Assembly: GCA_024636315.1 (NCBI GenBank)
Contig: JAGXHJ010000006.1
Span: 1 to 35,277 of the forward strand
Direction of reading: 5' to 3'
Source: Methylophaga sp.
GTDB taxonomy: Bacteria > Pseudomonadota > Gammaproteobacteria > Nitrosococcales > Methylophagaceae
DNA: 35,277 nucleotides
The first letter of the stretch is position 1. Every line of letters starts with the position of its first letter. Positions 17,488 through 28,878 of the stretch are shown here, one piece after another. The translations under genes and the position numbers were made by a program. Under the pieces are notes generated by a model. It was not told the DNA's origin and ran no database searches. It was given only the letters and a program-made list of their open reading frames with translations.

Positions 17488-19863
17488 ATGGTTAACATCG
17501 AAATCGACGGTATTCCACTAAAAGTGGATTCTACAAAGATGATTATTCAGGCTGCTGATGAGGCAGGTATTGATATCCCTCGTTTTTGTTATCACAAAAA
17601 GCTGTCGATAGCGGCCAATTGCCGGATGTGTTTAATTGAAGTAGATAAATCACGTAAAGCCTTACCTGCCTGTGCGACGCCTGTGACAGAAGGCATGAAG
17701 GTATTTACACATTCAAAAACAGCGATTGATGCACAACGTAGTGTCATGGAGTTTTTACTGATAAATCACCCGCTTGATTGCCCTATTTGCGATCAGGGCG
17801 GCGAGTGCGAATTACAAGATCTGTCGATGGGTTATGGTTCAGGACTAGGTCGATTCAGTGAAGGCAAGCGTGTTGTTAAAGATAAAAATATTGGGCCATT
17901 GATCACGACTGATATGACGCGTTGCATTCATTGCACTCGCTGTGTTCGTTTTGGTGAAGAGATCGCTGGTATAAAAGAGTTGGGAGCGGTTGGTCGTGGC
18001 GAACATATGGAAATCGGTACCTATGTTGAAAGTAGCCTCATTTCAGAATTATCAGGTAACATTATTGACCTGTGTCCTGTAGGCGCACTGACTTCTAAAC
18101 CATATCGTTATCGCGCACGCGCATGGGAGCTAGTTGCTCATCCATCCATTGCACCGCATGATGCCGTTGGTTCTAATATTGAATTTCATTCTCGTGGTAA
18201 AGACGTTATGCGCGTGGTGCCTCGAGATAATGAAAGCCTTAATGAAACGTGGTTATCAGACCGTGACCGTTTTAGCTATTTAGGTATTAACCACGAGCAG
18301 CGCGCCACTGAGCCCATGATTAAACAAAATGGCGAATGGCAAATTACGGATTGGCAAACTGCACTTGCTATGGCCGCTGATAGTCTGAAAGTATTGAAAA
18401 CCAAACATGGTGCCGATCAAATTGCAGGACTGATCTCACCAACTGCGACTTTAGAAGAAGCGTATTTATTCCAGAAATTATTACGTGGTCTAGGCTCTAA
18501 TAATGTTGATCACCGGTTACGGCAACAAGATTTTTCTGGGGACAACGCCGATTATAATCACCAAGATTGGTCTTTAGCGGATATAGAACAGAGTGATGAT
18601 ATCGTTTTAGTTGGCTGTAATATTCGAGCCGAACAACCTATTATCGCCCACCGCATTAGACAAGCGGCCACGATGGGTGGAACTACTGTCACCGATATTA
18701 ACTTTTTTAAATCTGATCTACTTATGCCCGTTACCGCCCATATGACGGTTAACACCAAAGGCATGCTGAGTTGTCTATCCGGTATTGCAAAAGCGTTACT
18801 TGCATTGGGAGATAATGAAGATAAAGGCTGGAATGAGTTATTAGAAAACGTTGTCCCCAAAGCCGCAGATCAAACGATTGCCATGCGCTTATCCAATGCT
18901 ATGCAAGCAACAATATTTGTAGGGGCTTTAGCAAGTAATCACCCACAGGCGACGAAGTTAAAAGCTTTAACGGCATTGATTTCTCGTTTAAGCAATAGCC
19001 AACTTATTGTATTACCGACAGCAAACTCCACGGCAATCGCTCTCGCAGATCGCTTATCACAAGGTAAAGTCAAAGCAAATGAGGCTGAATCAGTAGGACT
19101 TGATAGCGAACAGATTTGGCGACAAAAATTACGAGCTTATTTATTGTTTGGTGTTGAACCTGAGTTAGATTGTGCAAATCCAAACATCGCACTAAATGCC
19201 TTACAACATGCAAGTCTGGTGGTTTCAATCACAAGCTATGTCACTGATACTATATTAGCGTATGCAGATGTCATTTTACCTATGGCTAGTTTTGCTGAAA
19301 CTTCAGGTACGTTTATTGGCATCGATGGCCAATGGCAAAGCTTTACAGGTGCTGTAACCGCGAAAGGTGATAGTCGACCAGGTTGGAAAATATTACGAGT
19401 ATTCGGTAATTTGGCCAATATTAAAAACTTTGATTACGTGTCATCACAAGATGTTCGTGATGAAGTCAGTGATCAGTTCAATATGCAATCAGCCACTATT
19501 AAATCATTTTATATTCCAGATGAGTTAGGCGTTACAAGTAAATTAATGGCCATTTCCGAAGTGCCAATGTACCAGACTGATGCTGTAGTTAGGCGTAGTG
19601 AACCCTTGCAACAAACGCCTGAAAATAAGCGCGCCTTACTGGCACGAATGAATAGTAAAGAAGCTGAAAAACATAAGCTCAGCGAATCTAAAATGATTAA
19701 GGTGACTCAGAATGATAATCATCTGATTATGGCATTTGAAATAGATGATGCCATTGCTGATAGCTGTATCTATTTAGCCGCAGGTATTGCACAAACATCG
19801 ATGCTTGGTGCTAACTTTGCCGATGTTCAGGTTGAACTTGCTGAACAAGGAGCCTCATCATGA
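17488..19863 (+). CDS. nuoG: NADH-quinone oxidoreductase subunit G
   Basis: NuoG is the 75-kDa iron-sulfur subunit, 791 residues. The [2Fe-2S] ligands are C34, C45, C48 and C62. The N5 set is H94, C98, C101 and C107 in [19 protein letters not shown]. The N4 set is C146, C149, C152 and C196. A molybdopterin-oxidoreductase-like domain follows. The extra N7 cluster cysteines found in E. coli NuoG after about residue 225 are not visible here, as in most proteobacteria. The part from about 560 on is less conserved and contains [21 protein letters not shown]. It overlaps nuoH by 4 bp. Confidence 0.96.
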   Translation: MVNIEIDGIPLKVDSTKMIIQAADEAGIDIPRFCYHKKLSIAANCRMCLIEVDKSRKALPACATPVTEGMKVFTHSKTAIDAQRSVMEFLLINHPLDCPICDQGGECELQDLSMGYGSGLGRFSEGKRVVKDKNIGPLITTDMTRCIHCTRCVRFGEEIAGIKELGAVGRGEHMEIGTYVESSLISELSGNIIDLCPVGALTSKPYRYRARAWELVAHPSIAPHDAVGSNIEFHSRGKDVMRVVPRDNESLNETWLSDRDRFSYLGINHEQRATEPMIKQNGEWQITDWQTALAMAADSLKVLKTKHGADQIAGLISPTATLEEAYLFQKLLRGLGSNNVDHRLRQQDFSGDNADYNHQDWSLADIEQSDDIVLVGCNIRAEQPIIAHRIRQAATMGGTTVTDINFFKSDLLMPVTAHMTVNTKGMLSCLSGIAKALLALGDNEDKGWNELLENVVPKAADQTIAMRLSNAMQATIFVGALASNHPQATKLKALTALISRLSNSQLIVLPTANSTAIALADRLSQGKVKANEAESVGLDSEQIWRQKLRAYLLFGVEPELDCANPNIALNALQHASLVVSITSYVTDTILAYADVILPMASFAETSGTFIGIDGQWQSFTGAVTAKGDSRPGWKILRVFGNLANIKNFDYVSSQDVRDEVSDQFNMQSATIKSFYIPDELGVTSKLMAISEVPMYQTDAVVRRSEPLQQTPENKRALLARMNSKEAEKHKLSESKMIKVTQNDNHLIMAFEIDDAIADSCIYLAAGIAQTSMLGANFADVQVELAEQGASS

Positions 19864-20903
19864 TTGACTGGGTTGTCAACAATACCTTGTTATTCACCGT
19901 GCTTAAAATTGTCGCCATCATTGTGCCTTTGATGTTAGGCGTCGCTTATTTAACCTTGGCGGAACGTAAAGTCATCGGCTATATCCAAGTGCGTATTGGT
20001 CCTAATCGTGTTGGCCCATGGGGATTATTACAACCGATTGCTGATGGACTAAAATTAGCATTAAAAGAAGTGATATTTCCTGCCAAATCAAATTTGTACT
20101 TATTCTTAATTGCTCCTGTATTGGCGATAGGCCCTGCCTTAGCTGCTTGGGCTGTGATGCCCTTCGATGCGACGATGACCTTAGCCAATATTGATGCGGG
20201 ATTGTTGTATATCTTGGCGATCACCTCGATGGGTGTCTATGGCATTGTAATTGCTGGTTGGGCTTCAAATTCCCGCTACGCTTTTTTAGGTGCCTTACGT
20301 TCAGCTGCACAAGTCGTATCTTATGAAATTGCTATGGGTTTTGCCTTGGTAGGCGTGCTTGTGGCGGCAGGAAGTTTGAATCTAGGTGAGATTGTATTGG
20401 CACAACAGGGTGGATTTTTACATTGGTTCTGGTTGCCATTATTTCCACTTTTTGTGGTCTACTTTATTTCGGGAGTGGCAGAAACTAATCGGGCGCCGTT
20501 TGACGTGTCTGAAGGTGAGTCAGAGATTGTGGCTGGTTTCCATGTAGAGTATTCGGGTATGGCCTTTGCCGTGTTTTTCCTTGCCGAATATGCTGATATG
20601 ATTCTGATTTCAATGCTAGCGGCCGTGTTGTTTATGGGCGGCTGGTTATCACCATTTCAAGGCATTCCTGGTCTTGAAACCTTGTTTTCATGGGTGCCTG
20701 GTATTGTATGGTTGCTGATGAAAACATGTGTTTTCTTATTTTTATATTTGTGGTTTAGAGCAACGTTCCCTCGCTACCGTTATGATCAGATCATGCGTTT
20801 GGGATGGAAAATATTTATCCCCGTCACCTTAGTATGGTTAGTAGTGGTCGCTACCGCACAGGTACTTGATATCGGCCCATGGTTTACGGAGGCCGTCTTA
20901 TGA
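19860..20903 (+). CDS. nuoH: NADH-quinone oxidoreductase subunit H
   Basis: NuoH is the membrane subunit (ND1) that connects the peripheral arm to the proton pumps and lines the quinone channel. The 347-residue protein has about eight membrane helices. It shows [20 protein letters not shown] near 33-52, [26 protein letters not shown] near 210-235, and [18 protein letters not shown]. Its end overlaps the nuoI start by 4 bp. Confidence 0.97.
   Translation: MIDWVVNNTLLFTVLKIVAIIVPLMLGVAYLTLAERKVIGYIQVRIGPNRVGPWGLLQPIADGLKLALKEVIFPAKSNLYLFLIAPVLAIGPALAAWAVMPFDATMTLANIDAGLLYILAITSMGVYGIVIAGWASNSRYAFLGALRSAAQVVSYEIAMGFALVGVLVAAGSLNLGEIVLAQQGGFLHWFWLPLFPLFVVYFISGVAETNRAPFDVSEGESEIVAGFHVEYSGMAFAVFFLAEYADMILISMLAAVLFMGGWLSPFQGIPGLETLFSWVPGIVWLLMKTCVFLFLYLWFRATFPRYRYDQIMRLGWKIFIPVTLVWLVVVATAQVLDIGPWFTEAVL
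20888..20892 (+). promoter_or_regulatory. Ribosome binding site that fixes the nuoI start
   Basis: GGAGG lies 7 bases before the ATG at 20900 and downstream of the earlier in-frame ATG at 20879. The shorter start is therefore the real one. Confidence 0.8.
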
Positions 20904-21391
20904 TGGCTTCTATTCGTCATTTCTTTAAGAGCTTTTTGCTGTGGGAATTGTTATTAGGTTTGAAGCTGACAGGCAAATATCTGTTTGCAAAAAAAATAAC
21001 CGTGCAATATCCCGAAGAAAACACACCGCAATCACCTCGCTTTAGAGGCCTGCACGCTTTACGTCGTTATCCGAATGGCGAAGAACGCTGTATTGGTTGC
21101 AAACTATGTGAAGCCGTGTGCCCAGCCTTGGCTATTACGATAGAAACAGAACCACGTGATGACGGTACACGACGTACCACAAAGTATGAAATCGATTTGT
21201 TTAAATGTATTTACTGCGGATTTTGTGAAGAATCTTGTCCTGTAGATTCCATTGTGGAAACACGCATATTTGATTATCACTTTGAGAATCGTGGTGAAAA
21301 CATTATGACCAAGGATATGTTGTTGGCAATTGGTGATAAAAATGAAGACCAAATAGCAGCTGATCGGGCTGCTGATGCGGAGTACCGATAA
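20900..21391 (+). CDS. nuoI: NADH-quinone oxidoreductase subunit I
   Basis: NuoI is the 23-kDa ferredoxin-like subunit with clusters N6a and N6b. The chosen start at 20900 (MMASIRHFF) gives 163 residues and has a perfect GGAGG; the ATG at 20903 is an alternative. The two [4Fe-4S] motifs are [12 protein letters not shown] (C64, C67, C70, C74) and [12 protein letters not shown] (C103, C106, C109, C113). The N-terminal amphipathic segment sits against the membrane arm. It overlaps nuoH by 4 bp and nuoJ by 1 bp. Confidence 0.96.
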   Translation: MMASIRHFFKSFLLWELLLGLKLTGKYLFAKKITVQYPEENTPQSPRFRGLHALRRYPNGEERCIGCKLCEAVCPALAITIETEPRDDGTRRTTKYEIDLFKCIYCGFCEESCPVDSIVETRIFDYHFENRGENIMTKDMLLAIGDKNEDQIAADRAADAEYR

Positions 21392-22017
21392 TGGAGCAAT
21401 TCGTATTCTATGGCTTTGCCGCTATTTTATTAGTGGCTGCCTTGATGGTGATCACTGTACGAAACCCAGTGCGGGCGGCCTTATTTTTGATCTTAGCTTT
21501 TTTTACCAGTGCCGGTATTTGGCTCTTATTAGAAGCCGAATTCTTAGCCTTAACGCTCGTTCTGGTTTATGTCGGCGCGGTTATGGTGTTATTTTTGTTT
21601 GTGGTCATGATGCTGGATATTGATTTAGCACCGCTACAAGAAGGTTTTACGAAGTATTTACCGCTAGGTATTGTCGTCGCAGCTTTAATTACCATTGAGA
21701 TGATTGCCGTCTTAGGCGCTTCCCATTTTGGACTGGATATTGTGCCTGCTCCGATACCTCATCCAGAAGGTTATAGTAATACCAAAGAAATAGGTCTCTT
21801 GCTGTACACCGTTTATGTCTACCCGTTTGAAATTGCTTCGGTGATTTTAACCGTTGCGATTGTGGCGGCTATTACCCTGACTTTACGAGATAAGAAAAGT
21901 AAATCACAAGATGTATCTAAACAAGTCAAAGTGCGCCGAGAAGACCGTGTGAGACTAATTAAAATGGATGCTGTTAAAAAGCCTAAAGATGCAAAGGCTC
22001 AGGAGCTCAAATCATGA
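21391..22017 (+). CDS. nuoJ: NADH-quinone oxidoreductase subunit J
   Basis: This is the ND6-type membrane subunit, 208 residues with five predicted membrane helices. The conserved [27 protein letters not shown] block at about 51-77 carries the pi-bulge helix of the coupling path. The tail after about 170 is charged and lysine-rich ([17 protein letters not shown]), which is common and variable. It overlaps nuoK by 4 bp. Confidence 0.96.
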   Translation: MEQFVFYGFAAILLVAALMVITVRNPVRAALFLILAFFTSAGIWLLLEAEFLALTLVLVYVGAVMVLFLFVVMMLDIDLAPLQEGFTKYLPLGIVVAALITIEMIAVLGASHFGLDIVPAPIPHPEGYSNTKEIGLLLYTVYVYPFEIASVILTVAIVAAITLTLRDKKSKSQDVSKQVKVRREDRVRLIKMDAVKKPKDAKAQELKS

Positions 22018-22319
22018 TTGCCTTATCAGATTTTTTGATCTTAGGTGCGTTGCTGTTCAGTTTGTCGGTTGCGGGTATATTCATTAATCGTAAAAATATC
22101 ATCATCTTATTGATGTGTATTGAGTTGATGTTATTGGCGGTGAATCTTAATTTTATTGCGTTTGCTCATTTTTCTGGTGATATAGCAGGGCAAGTATTTG
22201 TATTCTTTATATTAACGGTGGCGGCTGCAGAAGCGGCGATCGGCTTGGCTATATTAGTGGTGCTATTTCGAAATATACATACAATTAATGTCGCTGATTT
22301 AGATAAGCTGAAAGGATAG
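22014..22319 (+). CDS. nuoK: NADH-quinone oxidoreductase subunit K
   Basis: This is the ND4L-type subunit, 101 residues with three membrane helices. The two buried glutamates of proton transfer are present in [16 protein letters not shown] (E37) and [15 protein letters not shown] (E70 or E73 region). The end [19 protein letters not shown] to DLDKLKG is complete. It lies between nuoJ (4-bp overlap) and nuoL (3-bp gap). Confidence 0.96.
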   Translation: MIALSDFLILGALLFSLSVAGIFINRKNIIILLMCIELMLLAVNLNFIAFAHFSGDIAGQVFVFFILTVAAAEAAIGLAILVVLFRNIHTINVADLDKLKG

Positions 22320-22322
22320 ATA

Positions 22323-24269
22323 ATGAATCAAACCTTACTACTCAGCATCGTCCTTGCGCCATTATTTGGCAGTATTATCGCAGGATTATTTGGCAATCAA
22401 GTAGGCCGAGTCTGGGCGCATCGCGTAGCTGTTTATGGAGTGGGTATTGCCTTTGTCTTATCTGTATGGGTACTTAAGTTAGTTGCTATAGACGGTGAAA
22501 CATACAATCAGCAAGTCTATCAATGGCTACAGTCTGGTTCTTTGAGTCTGGAAGTCGGCTTTATGGTGGATGCCCTGACCGCGATGATGATGGTTGTTGT
22601 GACATTCGTATCACTGATGGTGCACATCTATACCATAGGTTATATGCAAGATGATGACGGTTATGCCCGTTTTTTTAGTTATATTTCTTTGTTTACCTTC
22701 TCGATGTTAATGCTGGTAATGGCTAATAACTTCATGCAACTATTCTTTGGTTGGGAAGCGGTTGGTCTAGTTTCATATTTATTAATAGGGTTTTGGTATA
22801 AAAAACCGACGGCAATATTTGCTAACTTAAAAGCATTTTTAGTTAATCGTGTAGGTGACTTCGGATTTTTGCTAGGGATTGCAGGCGTATTAATGTATGC
22901 CGGTAGTCTGGATTATGTGGAAGTATTTGCTCAAGCTCCCGCTATATCAGAACAAAGCATTGCTATTTTTGCAGGCCATGATTGGTCCGTAATGTCGCTT
23001 ATTTGTATTTTGCTATTTATTGGCGCGATGGGTAAATCAGCACAAGTACCACTGCATGTCTGGTTACCTAATTCGATGGAAGGCCCAACACCGATTTCGG
23101 CATTGATCCATGCGGCAACGATGGTAACCGCAGGTATTTTTATGGTGACACGTATGTCGCCATTGTTTGAATTCTCTGAAACCGCTTTATCTTTTGTATT
23201 AGTCATCGGTTCGATTACTGCTTTGTTTATGGGCTTTTTGGGACTGATTCAAAATGACATTAAACGGGTGATTGCTTATTCCACCTTGTCTCAATTGGGC
23301 TATATGACCGTCGCACTTGGCGCATCCGCTTATTCAGCAGGTGTATTTCATTTGATGACGCACGCTTTCTTTAAAGCCTTATTATTCTTGGGTGCAGGGT
23401 CGGTCATTATGGCGATGCATCACGAACAAGATATTCGCAAAATGGGTGGGCTGAAGAAATATATGCCGATCACTTATTGGACGGCATTAATTGGCTCATT
23501 GGCATTGATTGGCTTTCCGGGGTTATCGGGCTTCTTCTCTAAAGATTCGATTATTGAAGCAGTCCACGCTTCCGAAATTGCTGGTAGCAACTTTGCTTAT
23601 TTTGCTGTGGTAGTTGGAGTATTCGTAACTGCGCTGTATAGCTTCCGACTATTTTTCTTAGTATTTCATGGGAAAGAACGTTTTAAGATTGATGGTCATC
23701 ATCTTCCACATGAGTCACCCGCTGTGGTGACAGTACCGTTGATCTTGTTGGCCATTCCATCGGTTATATCAGGTTACTTGATAGGTTCAATGGTATTTGG
23801 TGATTTCTTTGGTAATGCAATAGTGGTACATGCGAATCATGATGTATTGGCGGAGCATGCCGAAAGTTATCATGGTGTATTGAGCTTTATGTTGCATGGT
23901 TTGACTGCTTTACCTTTCTGGTTGGCAATGGCTGGAGTAGCAACAGCTTATTATTTGTATATGATGCGCCCTGATATCCCCACCAAATTACAACAAAGAT
24001 TCAACTGGTTGTTCCGCATACTGGATAATAAATACGGTTTTGATAGCTTTAATCAAACCGTGTTTGCTGGTGGCGCGAGATCATTTGGGCATCTATTATG
24101 GCAAGTTGGCGATCGGCTTTTGATCGATGGTTTTATTGTCAATGGTGCTGCTAAAACCGTTGGATTTACTTCCAAGGTTGTACGTCATGTTCAATCAGGT
24201 TATTTATATCACTATGCCTTTGCAATGATTATAGGTCTGTACTTATTGCTTACCTTTTTTGTGGCCTAA
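22323..24269 (+). CDS. nuoL: NADH-quinone oxidoreductase subunit L
   Basis: This is the distal antiporter-like proton-pumping subunit (ND5), 648 residues with about 16 membrane helices. Family blocks include FFGWEAVGLVSYLLIGFWY, the LHVWLPNSMEGPTPISALIH motif with its conserved histidines, DIKRVIAYSTLSQLGYM and FFSKDSIIE. The C-terminal part contains the long lateral helix region and the final membrane helix (HYAFAMIIGLYLLLTFFVA). Confidence 0.97.
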   Translation: MNQTLLLSIVLAPLFGSIIAGLFGNQVGRVWAHRVAVYGVGIAFVLSVWVLKLVAIDGETYNQQVYQWLQSGSLSLEVGFMVDALTAMMMVVVTFVSLMVHIYTIGYMQDDDGYARFFSYISLFTFSMLMLVMANNFMQLFFGWEAVGLVSYLLIGFWYKKPTAIFANLKAFLVNRVGDFGFLLGIAGVLMYAGSLDYVEVFAQAPAISEQSIAIFAGHDWSVMSLICILLFIGAMGKSAQVPLHVWLPNSMEGPTPISALIHAATMVTAGIFMVTRMSPLFEFSETALSFVLVIGSITALFMGFLGLIQNDIKRVIAYSTLSQLGYMTVALGASAYSAGVFHLMTHAFFKALLFLGAGSVIMAMHHEQDIRKMGGLKKYMPITYWTALIGSLALIGFPGLSGFFSKDSIIEAVHASEIAGSNFAYFAVVVGVFVTALYSFRLFFLVFHGKERFKIDGHHLPHESPAVVTVPLILLAIPSVISGYLIGSMVFGDFFGNAIVVHANHDVLAEHAESYHGVLSFMLHGLTALPFWLAMAGVATAYYLYMMRPDIPTKLQQRFNWLFRILDNKYGFDSFNQTVFAGGARSFGHLLWQVGDRLLIDGFIVNGAAKTVGFTSKVVRHVQSGYLYHYAFAMIIGLYLLLTFFVA

Positions 24270-24279
24270 GAAATTGAAT

Positions 24280-25791
24280 ATGATTACTAATTTTCCTTTA
24301 TTAAGTCTCATTATTTGGCTACCGATTATTGGTGGCGTAGCCGTACTGGTTAATGGTGATGATAACCCTTGGGCACGGCCATTATCATTGCTAGTGTCAT
24401 TGCTGACTTTAGTCTTGTCTATTGGTTTATATACCGGTTTTGATAACACAACCTATCAGATGCAATTTGTTGAACACGCGTCATGGATTACCTCATTCAA
24501 CATCAACTATCACTTAGGTATTGATGGCTTTTCGACGCCATTAATTATTTTAACGGCATTTTCCACGGTGATTGTTGTGGTTGCTGGCTGGCAAGTTATT
24601 GAGCAACGGGTAAGCCAATATATGGCAGCGTTTTTGATTATGTCTGGACTTATGATTGCTGTGTTTGCCGCATTAGACGCTATATTGTTTTATGTTTTTT
24701 TTGAGGCAATGTTGATTCCGCTGTTTTTAGTTATCGGCATTTGGGGTGGTCCTAATCGCGTTTATGCCACGATAAAGTTTTTTCTATATACCTTATTTGG
24801 TTCAGTATTTTTACTATTAGCATTATTGTATTTACATCATGTGGCAGGCAGTTTTTCTATTTTGGATTATCATGACGTTGCCTTATCCATGGAAGAACAA
24901 TTTTGGCTGTTTTTAGCATTTTTAATTGCTTTCGCGGTGAAAGTACCTATGTGGCCTGTGCATACTTGGTTACCCGATGCTCACGTTGAAGCACCAACGG
25001 GTGGTTCAGTAATCTTAGCGGCTATCACTTTGAAAATTGGTGGTTATGGTCTGATACGTTTTGCCTTACCGATCACACCTGATGCGAGTTTGGCACTTGA
25101 TTGGTTAGTGATTGGTTTGTCATTAACCGCGGTGGTCTACATTGGTTTTGTAGCCTTGGTGCAAACGGATATGAAAAAGTTAATCGCCTATTCCAGTATT
25201 GCTCATATGGGGTTTGTAACTTTAGGTTTATTTATTGTATTTAGAATTTTTGCCAACTCAGCGACGGGCAGCGGTGCGGTCTTAGCGGTGGAAGGGGCGA
25301 TGGTGCAAATGATTTCGCATGGTTTTATTGCCGCTGCGATGTTCTTATGTGTCGGTGTATTATATGACCGTATGCATACACGTGAAATCAGTGCCTATGG
25401 CGGTGTTGCCAATACTATGCCGACCTTTGCTGGTTTTGCGGTATTTTTTGCGATGGCAAATGCCGGCTTGCCTGGCACATCAGGATTTGTGGGTGAATTC
25501 ATGGTGATATTAGCGGCTTTTCAGGCCAACTTTTGGTTTGCATTTTTGGCGGCAACCACCCTGATCTTAGGTGCTGCTTATTCTTTATGGATGGTCAAAC
25601 GAGTTATATTTGGTGAAGTAGCTAACGAGAATGTAGCCAAATTAGAAGATATAAATCGTCGTGAGTTTTGGATGTTGGCATCATTAGCCATCATTATTTT
25701 AGCGATAGGTTTATGGCCTGCACCGTTGACTGAAGTGATGCATGCCTCAGTCGAACACTTATTAACCCAAGTTTCACAGTCTAAGATCTAA
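24280..25791 (+). CDS. nuoM: NADH-quinone oxidoreductase subunit M
   Basis: This is the ND4 antiporter-like proton-pumping subunit. I place the start at 24280 ([19 protein letters not shown], 503 residues), which agrees with the family. An in-frame ATG at 24259 lies inside the end of nuoL, has no ribosome site and adds seven unrelated residues. Key blocks are the conserved glutamate in [54 protein letters not shown] and [13 protein letters not shown]. It starts 10 bp after nuoL ends. Confidence 0.96.
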   Translation: MITNFPLLSLIIWLPIIGGVAVLVNGDDNPWARPLSLLVSLLTLVLSIGLYTGFDNTTYQMQFVEHASWITSFNINYHLGIDGFSTPLIILTAFSTVIVVVAGWQVIEQRVSQYMAAFLIMSGLMIAVFAALDAILFYVFFEAMLIPLFLVIGIWGGPNRVYATIKFFLYTLFGSVFLLLALLYLHHVAGSFSILDYHDVALSMEEQFWLFLAFLIAFAVKVPMWPVHTWLPDAHVEAPTGGSVILAAITLKIGGYGLIRFALPITPDASLALDWLVIGLSLTAVVYIGFVALVQTDMKKLIAYSSIAHMGFVTLGLFIVFRIFANSATGSGAVLAVEGAMVQMISHGFIAAAMFLCVGVLYDRMHTREISAYGGVANTMPTFAGFAVFFAMANAGLPGTSGFVGEFMVILAAFQANFWFAFLAATTLILGAAYSLWMVKRVIFGEVANENVAKLEDINRREFWMLASLAIIILAIGLWPAPLTEVMHASVEHLLTQVSQSKI

Positions 25792-25797
25792 AGGTGG
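25790..25797 (+). promoter_or_regulatory. Ribosome binding site for nuoN, deciding its start
   Basis: AAAGGTGG spans the nuoM stop codon and lies 8 bases before the ATG at 25806. An upstream in-frame GTG at 25794 overlaps this site, so it is unlikely to be the start. Confidence 0.65.
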
Positions 25798-25805
25798 CAA
25801 CAGAC

Positions 25806-27242
25806 ATGATGTTTGAAGTGACAAATATGGCTTTTGCGCTACCAGAAATGTTTATGCTGGCAATGGCGTGTGTGATCTTGTTAGTGGTCGCCTTTTTAGG
25901 TAAAACCGCGGCTGGTCCAGCTTATATGCTAAGTCAACTGACCTTAGCTATAACAATGGTACTCATTTATCAATCTATGGGTGAAACAGCGGGGCTGACG
26001 TTCGATGGCACCTACATAAAAGATATCTTCAGCGATATTTTAAAGCTGGCTATCTGTGCGCTTAATATCGTGGTGTTAATCTACTCTACGAGCTATTTGA
26101 AAGAACGCGGCCTATTTAAAGGCGAATATTATGTACTGGCGATATTTTCTACCTTAGGCATGATGATCATGGTGTCTGCCTATCACTTTTTAACGCTTTA
26201 TTTGGGACTGGAACTGATGTCGTTATGCCTCTATGCCATGGTGGCGATGCATCGAGATTCAGCGGTAGCGACAGAAGCGGCAATGAAATACTTCATTCTT
26301 GGTGCCATTGCATCAGGTATATTGCTCTATGGCATGTCGATTATTTATGGCGCAACAGGCAGTCTAGCGCTGACGACTATTGCTGACACGATTCAGGCAG
26401 GCGGAATAGATAATACGGTACTCAGTTTTGGTTTAGTCTTTTTGATTATCGGCATTGGTTTTAAGTTAGGCGCTGTTCCATTTCACATGTGGTTGCCTGA
26501 TGTCTATCATGGTGCTCCGACCGCAGTGACATTATTTATTGCCACAGCACCCAAGATTGCCGCTTTTGCCATGGCTATGCGTTTGTTAGTTGATGGTTTA
26601 GGTGATGCTCATCAATACTGGCAAGACATGGTCATCATGTTATCTGTATTATCAATGATAATTGGTAATGTTGTTGCCATCGCTCAAACCAACTTAAAAC
26701 GCATGTTGGCGTATTCCACTATTTCGCACATAGGTTTCATTCTGCTGGGTATTTTGTCAGGTAGCCAAGAAGGTTACGCGGCGGCCATGTTTTATGCTTT
26801 AGTCTATTCTCTGATGAGTTTGGGTGGCTTTGGTATGATCATATTGATGAGTCGGCATGGCTTTGAAGCGGATAATATTGATGATTTCAAAGGCTTAAGC
26901 AGTCGCAACCCATGGTATGCATTGATGATGTTAATTTTGATGTTCTCAATGGCTGGTATCCCGCCATTAGTTGGTTTCTATGCTAAGTTAACGGTGATTA
27001 AGTCGGTGGTCGATATTAACTTGATGTCAGTAGCCGTGGTAGCGGTAGTAATGTCGGTAATAGGTGCGTATTATTATTTACGCATTATCAAGGTCATGTA
27101 TTTTGATAAAGCGATACAACATGAAGTACTACAAGCGCCAGTAGATATGCGTGTTATGTTTAGTGTAAATGCCTTGACGGTTTTTGTACTTGGTATATTT
27201 CCAGGCTCATTATTAGCACTGTGTGCAAGTGTTTTCTCTTAA
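25806..27242 (+). CDS. nuoN: NADH-quinone oxidoreductase subunit N
   Basis: This is the ND2 antiporter-like proton-pumping subunit and the last complex I gene of the operon. The chosen start [18 protein letters not shown] gives 478 residues. It has about 14 membrane helices. Conserved elements are [64 protein letters not shown], and [15 protein letters not shown]. The next frame, a DUF2818 gene, starts 14 bp after its stop. Confidence 0.96.
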   Translation: MMFEVTNMAFALPEMFMLAMACVILLVVAFLGKTAAGPAYMLSQLTLAITMVLIYQSMGETAGLTFDGTYIKDIFSDILKLAICALNIVVLIYSTSYLKERGLFKGEYYVLAIFSTLGMMIMVSAYHFLTLYLGLELMSLCLYAMVAMHRDSAVATEAAMKYFILGAIASGILLYGMSIIYGATGSLALTTIADTIQAGGIDNTVLSFGLVFLIIGIGFKLGAVPFHMWLPDVYHGAPTAVTLFIATAPKIAAFAMAMRLLVDGLGDAHQYWQDMVIMLSVLSMIIGNVVAIAQTNLKRMLAYSTISHIGFILLGILSGSQEGYAAAMFYALVYSLMSLGGFGMIILMSRHGFEADNIDDFKGLSSRNPWYALMMLILMFSMAGIPPLVGFYAKLTVIKSVVDINLMSVAVVAVVMSVIGAYYYLRIIKVMYFDKAIQHEVLQAPVDMRVMFSVNALTVFVLGIFPGSLLALCASVFS

Positions 27243-27256
27243 CAACTGATAAAGCT

Positions 27257-27562
27257 ATGTCATCTACAATACTCATTTTAATATTTTTCATTATTGCTAA
27301 TTTACCTTGGATTAGTGAGCGTGCTTTTCTTGTCATCCGTTTGACTAAGGTTAAATCGCCATGGCTAAGATTAGCAGAGCTAATCGTCTTTTATTTTGTA
27401 AGCTTATTGATTGCGATTGCTGCGGAAATTCAATTTTCGGGTGAAATCTTCCCCCAACAGTGGGAATTTTTTGTTACTACGTTCTCCGCCTTTTTAGTTT
27501 TGGCTGTGCCAGGCGTAATCTATCGTTATCAATGGTTAGCCATGCAAAAGCATGTGGAGTAA
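27257..27562 (+). CDS. DUF2818 family small membrane protein
   Basis: The protein has 101 residues when started at 27257 (MSSTILILIFFIIANLPW); an earlier in-frame ATG at 27221 lies inside nuoN and adds a non-family N-terminus. It has three hydrophobic segments (about 3-19, 38-56, 70-92) and the conserved IIANLPWISER and PGVIYRYQW ends. DUF2818 genes commonly follow nuoN in beta- and gammaproteobacteria, which suggests an accessory or assembly role for complex I, but no function is established. It probably shares the nuo transcript. Confidence 0.82.
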   Translation: MSSTILILIFFIIANLPWISERAFLVIRLTKVKSPWLRLAELIVFYFVSLLIAIAAEIQFSGEIFPQQWEFFVTTFSAFLVLAVPGVIYRYQWLAMQKHVE

Positions 27563-27577
27563 TAAATAAGGATTGAT

Positions 27578-28657
27578 ATGACCGATATAGCGATATGGAT
27601 AGCTAATTTTGACCCGACAACTCAGCTTGTCCTTGGCGCAATCTATTATCTTGCCGCCGCAATGTTACTTGCATCTGTTATAGATCTATTAGTAAAACTT
27701 GGTGCTCGTTACGGCATGAATGAGGATAAACGCCCAATATTACGCTTCATACTTAAAATAATACGGGTTCCATTAGCATGGTCGGTGATATTACTGGGCA
27801 TAAACTTCATTATCGCACAGCTTTCTTTATCGCCTTGGCTGGGTAATTTAGTCGTACAAATGTCTCAAACCGTAACTGTTATTATCTGGGGCCAAGCTAC
27901 ATATCGTATTATTCGCTTCACATTAAAAACGCACTGCACATCATCCACTAAGATCGGGTTTTTAAAACCGCAAACACTACCGCTATTTGATAATCTAGCA
28001 AGCATTGCAATGGTGATGTTGGGACTGTACTTTATATTCCTGACATGGCAAATAGATATGACTGCTTGGTTAGCTTCTGCTGGCGTAGTAGGTATTGCTG
28101 TTGGTTTTGCTGCTAAAGATACTTTAGCCAACCTGTTTTCCGGAGTGTTTATTCTGGCAGATTCCCCGTATCAAATTGGCGATTATATCGTGATAGATTC
28201 TGGTGAACGAGGCAAGGTTACTCACATCGGTTTGCGATCAACGCGAATGTTAACGCGGGATGATTTAGAAATAACCGTGCCAAATTCACTTATTGCTAAT
28301 GGCAAAATAATCAATGAAAGCAAGGGCCAATATGTTAAATCACGGGTTAGGTTGGCCGTGAGTGTTGCTTATGGTAGTGATATTGATAAGGTTCGTAGGG
28401 TGCTACTTGAAGAAGCCGCACAAGAAAACGGTGCATGCACAATGCCTGAGCCTCGAGTGAGATTTCGACGTTTTGGTGGATCAGGATTAGATATTGAGCT
28501 TTTATTTTGGATTGATGATCCGGAAGTTCGTGGTCGCATATTAGATTTACTTAACGTTTCTGTATATAAGCGTTTTGCCGCTGAAGGAATAGAAATCCCG
28601 TATAGCAAGCATGACCTTTATATAAAACAGATGCCTGCAGAAAATAAGATTTTGTAA
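27578..28657 (+). CDS. MscS-family mechanosensitive ion channel
   Basis: The 359-residue protein has four hydrophobic segments (about 17-39, 63-83, 91-112, 136-156) before the pore helix at 163-190. The pore region reads LASAGVVGIAVGFAAKDTLANLFSG and is followed by ADSPYQIGDYIVI, a very typical MscS signature. The beta domain (VTHIGLRSTRM, NSLIANGKIIN) and the alpha/beta C-terminal domain follow. MscS channels open under membrane tension in hypo-osmotic shock; some members have other roles. AAGGA stands before the ATG. It lies 15 bp after the DUF2818 gene and may share its transcript. Confidence 0.92.
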   Translation: MTDIAIWIANFDPTTQLVLGAIYYLAAAMLLASVIDLLVKLGARYGMNEDKRPILRFILKIIRVPLAWSVILLGINFIIAQLSLSPWLGNLVVQMSQTVTVIIWGQATYRIIRFTLKTHCTSSTKIGFLKPQTLPLFDNLASIAMVMLGLYFIFLTWQIDMTAWLASAGVVGIAVGFAAKDTLANLFSGVFILADSPYQIGDYIVIDSGERGKVTHIGLRSTRMLTRDDLEITVPNSLIANGKIINESKGQYVKSRVRLAVSVAYGSDIDKVRRVLLEEAAQENGACTMPEPRVRFRRFGGSGLDIELLFWIDDPEVRGRILDLLNVSVYKRFAAEGIEIPYSKHDLYIKQMPAENKIL

Positions 28658-28878
28658 GTGTACGATTTTTTTGAAAGTCGTGAAGTAAATCTGTATGTTA
28701 GTTGGTCATAATACATTAAATAGACTGCAACTTGAGTCATAAGAGTATTTAGTAAGCTACGAAACCTGCTTTTACCTGTATTGTCGTTTTTGCGTGCGAT
28801 AACTTACGAATTGGTATAGAATAGTAGGGTTTATTTTCGTGTTTTTGTAACACATTATTATTTTCAGAGACGAACACA

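Noticed and set aside
17488-19863. Loss of iron-sulfur cluster N7 in NuoG as an anomaly
   Set aside because: N7 is absent from most proteobacterial NuoG proteins; E. coli is the exception, so this is not unusual.
20879-20899. Earlier start for nuoI
   Set aside because: The GGAGG that serves nuoI lies downstream of this ATG, so ribosomes would start at 20900.
28658-28878. Promoter of the EF-G gene with TTGCGT and TATAGA
   Set aside because: The spacing is 19 bases and the -35 match is poor, so no site could be stated with confidence; the 221-bp gap holds no ORF of note.
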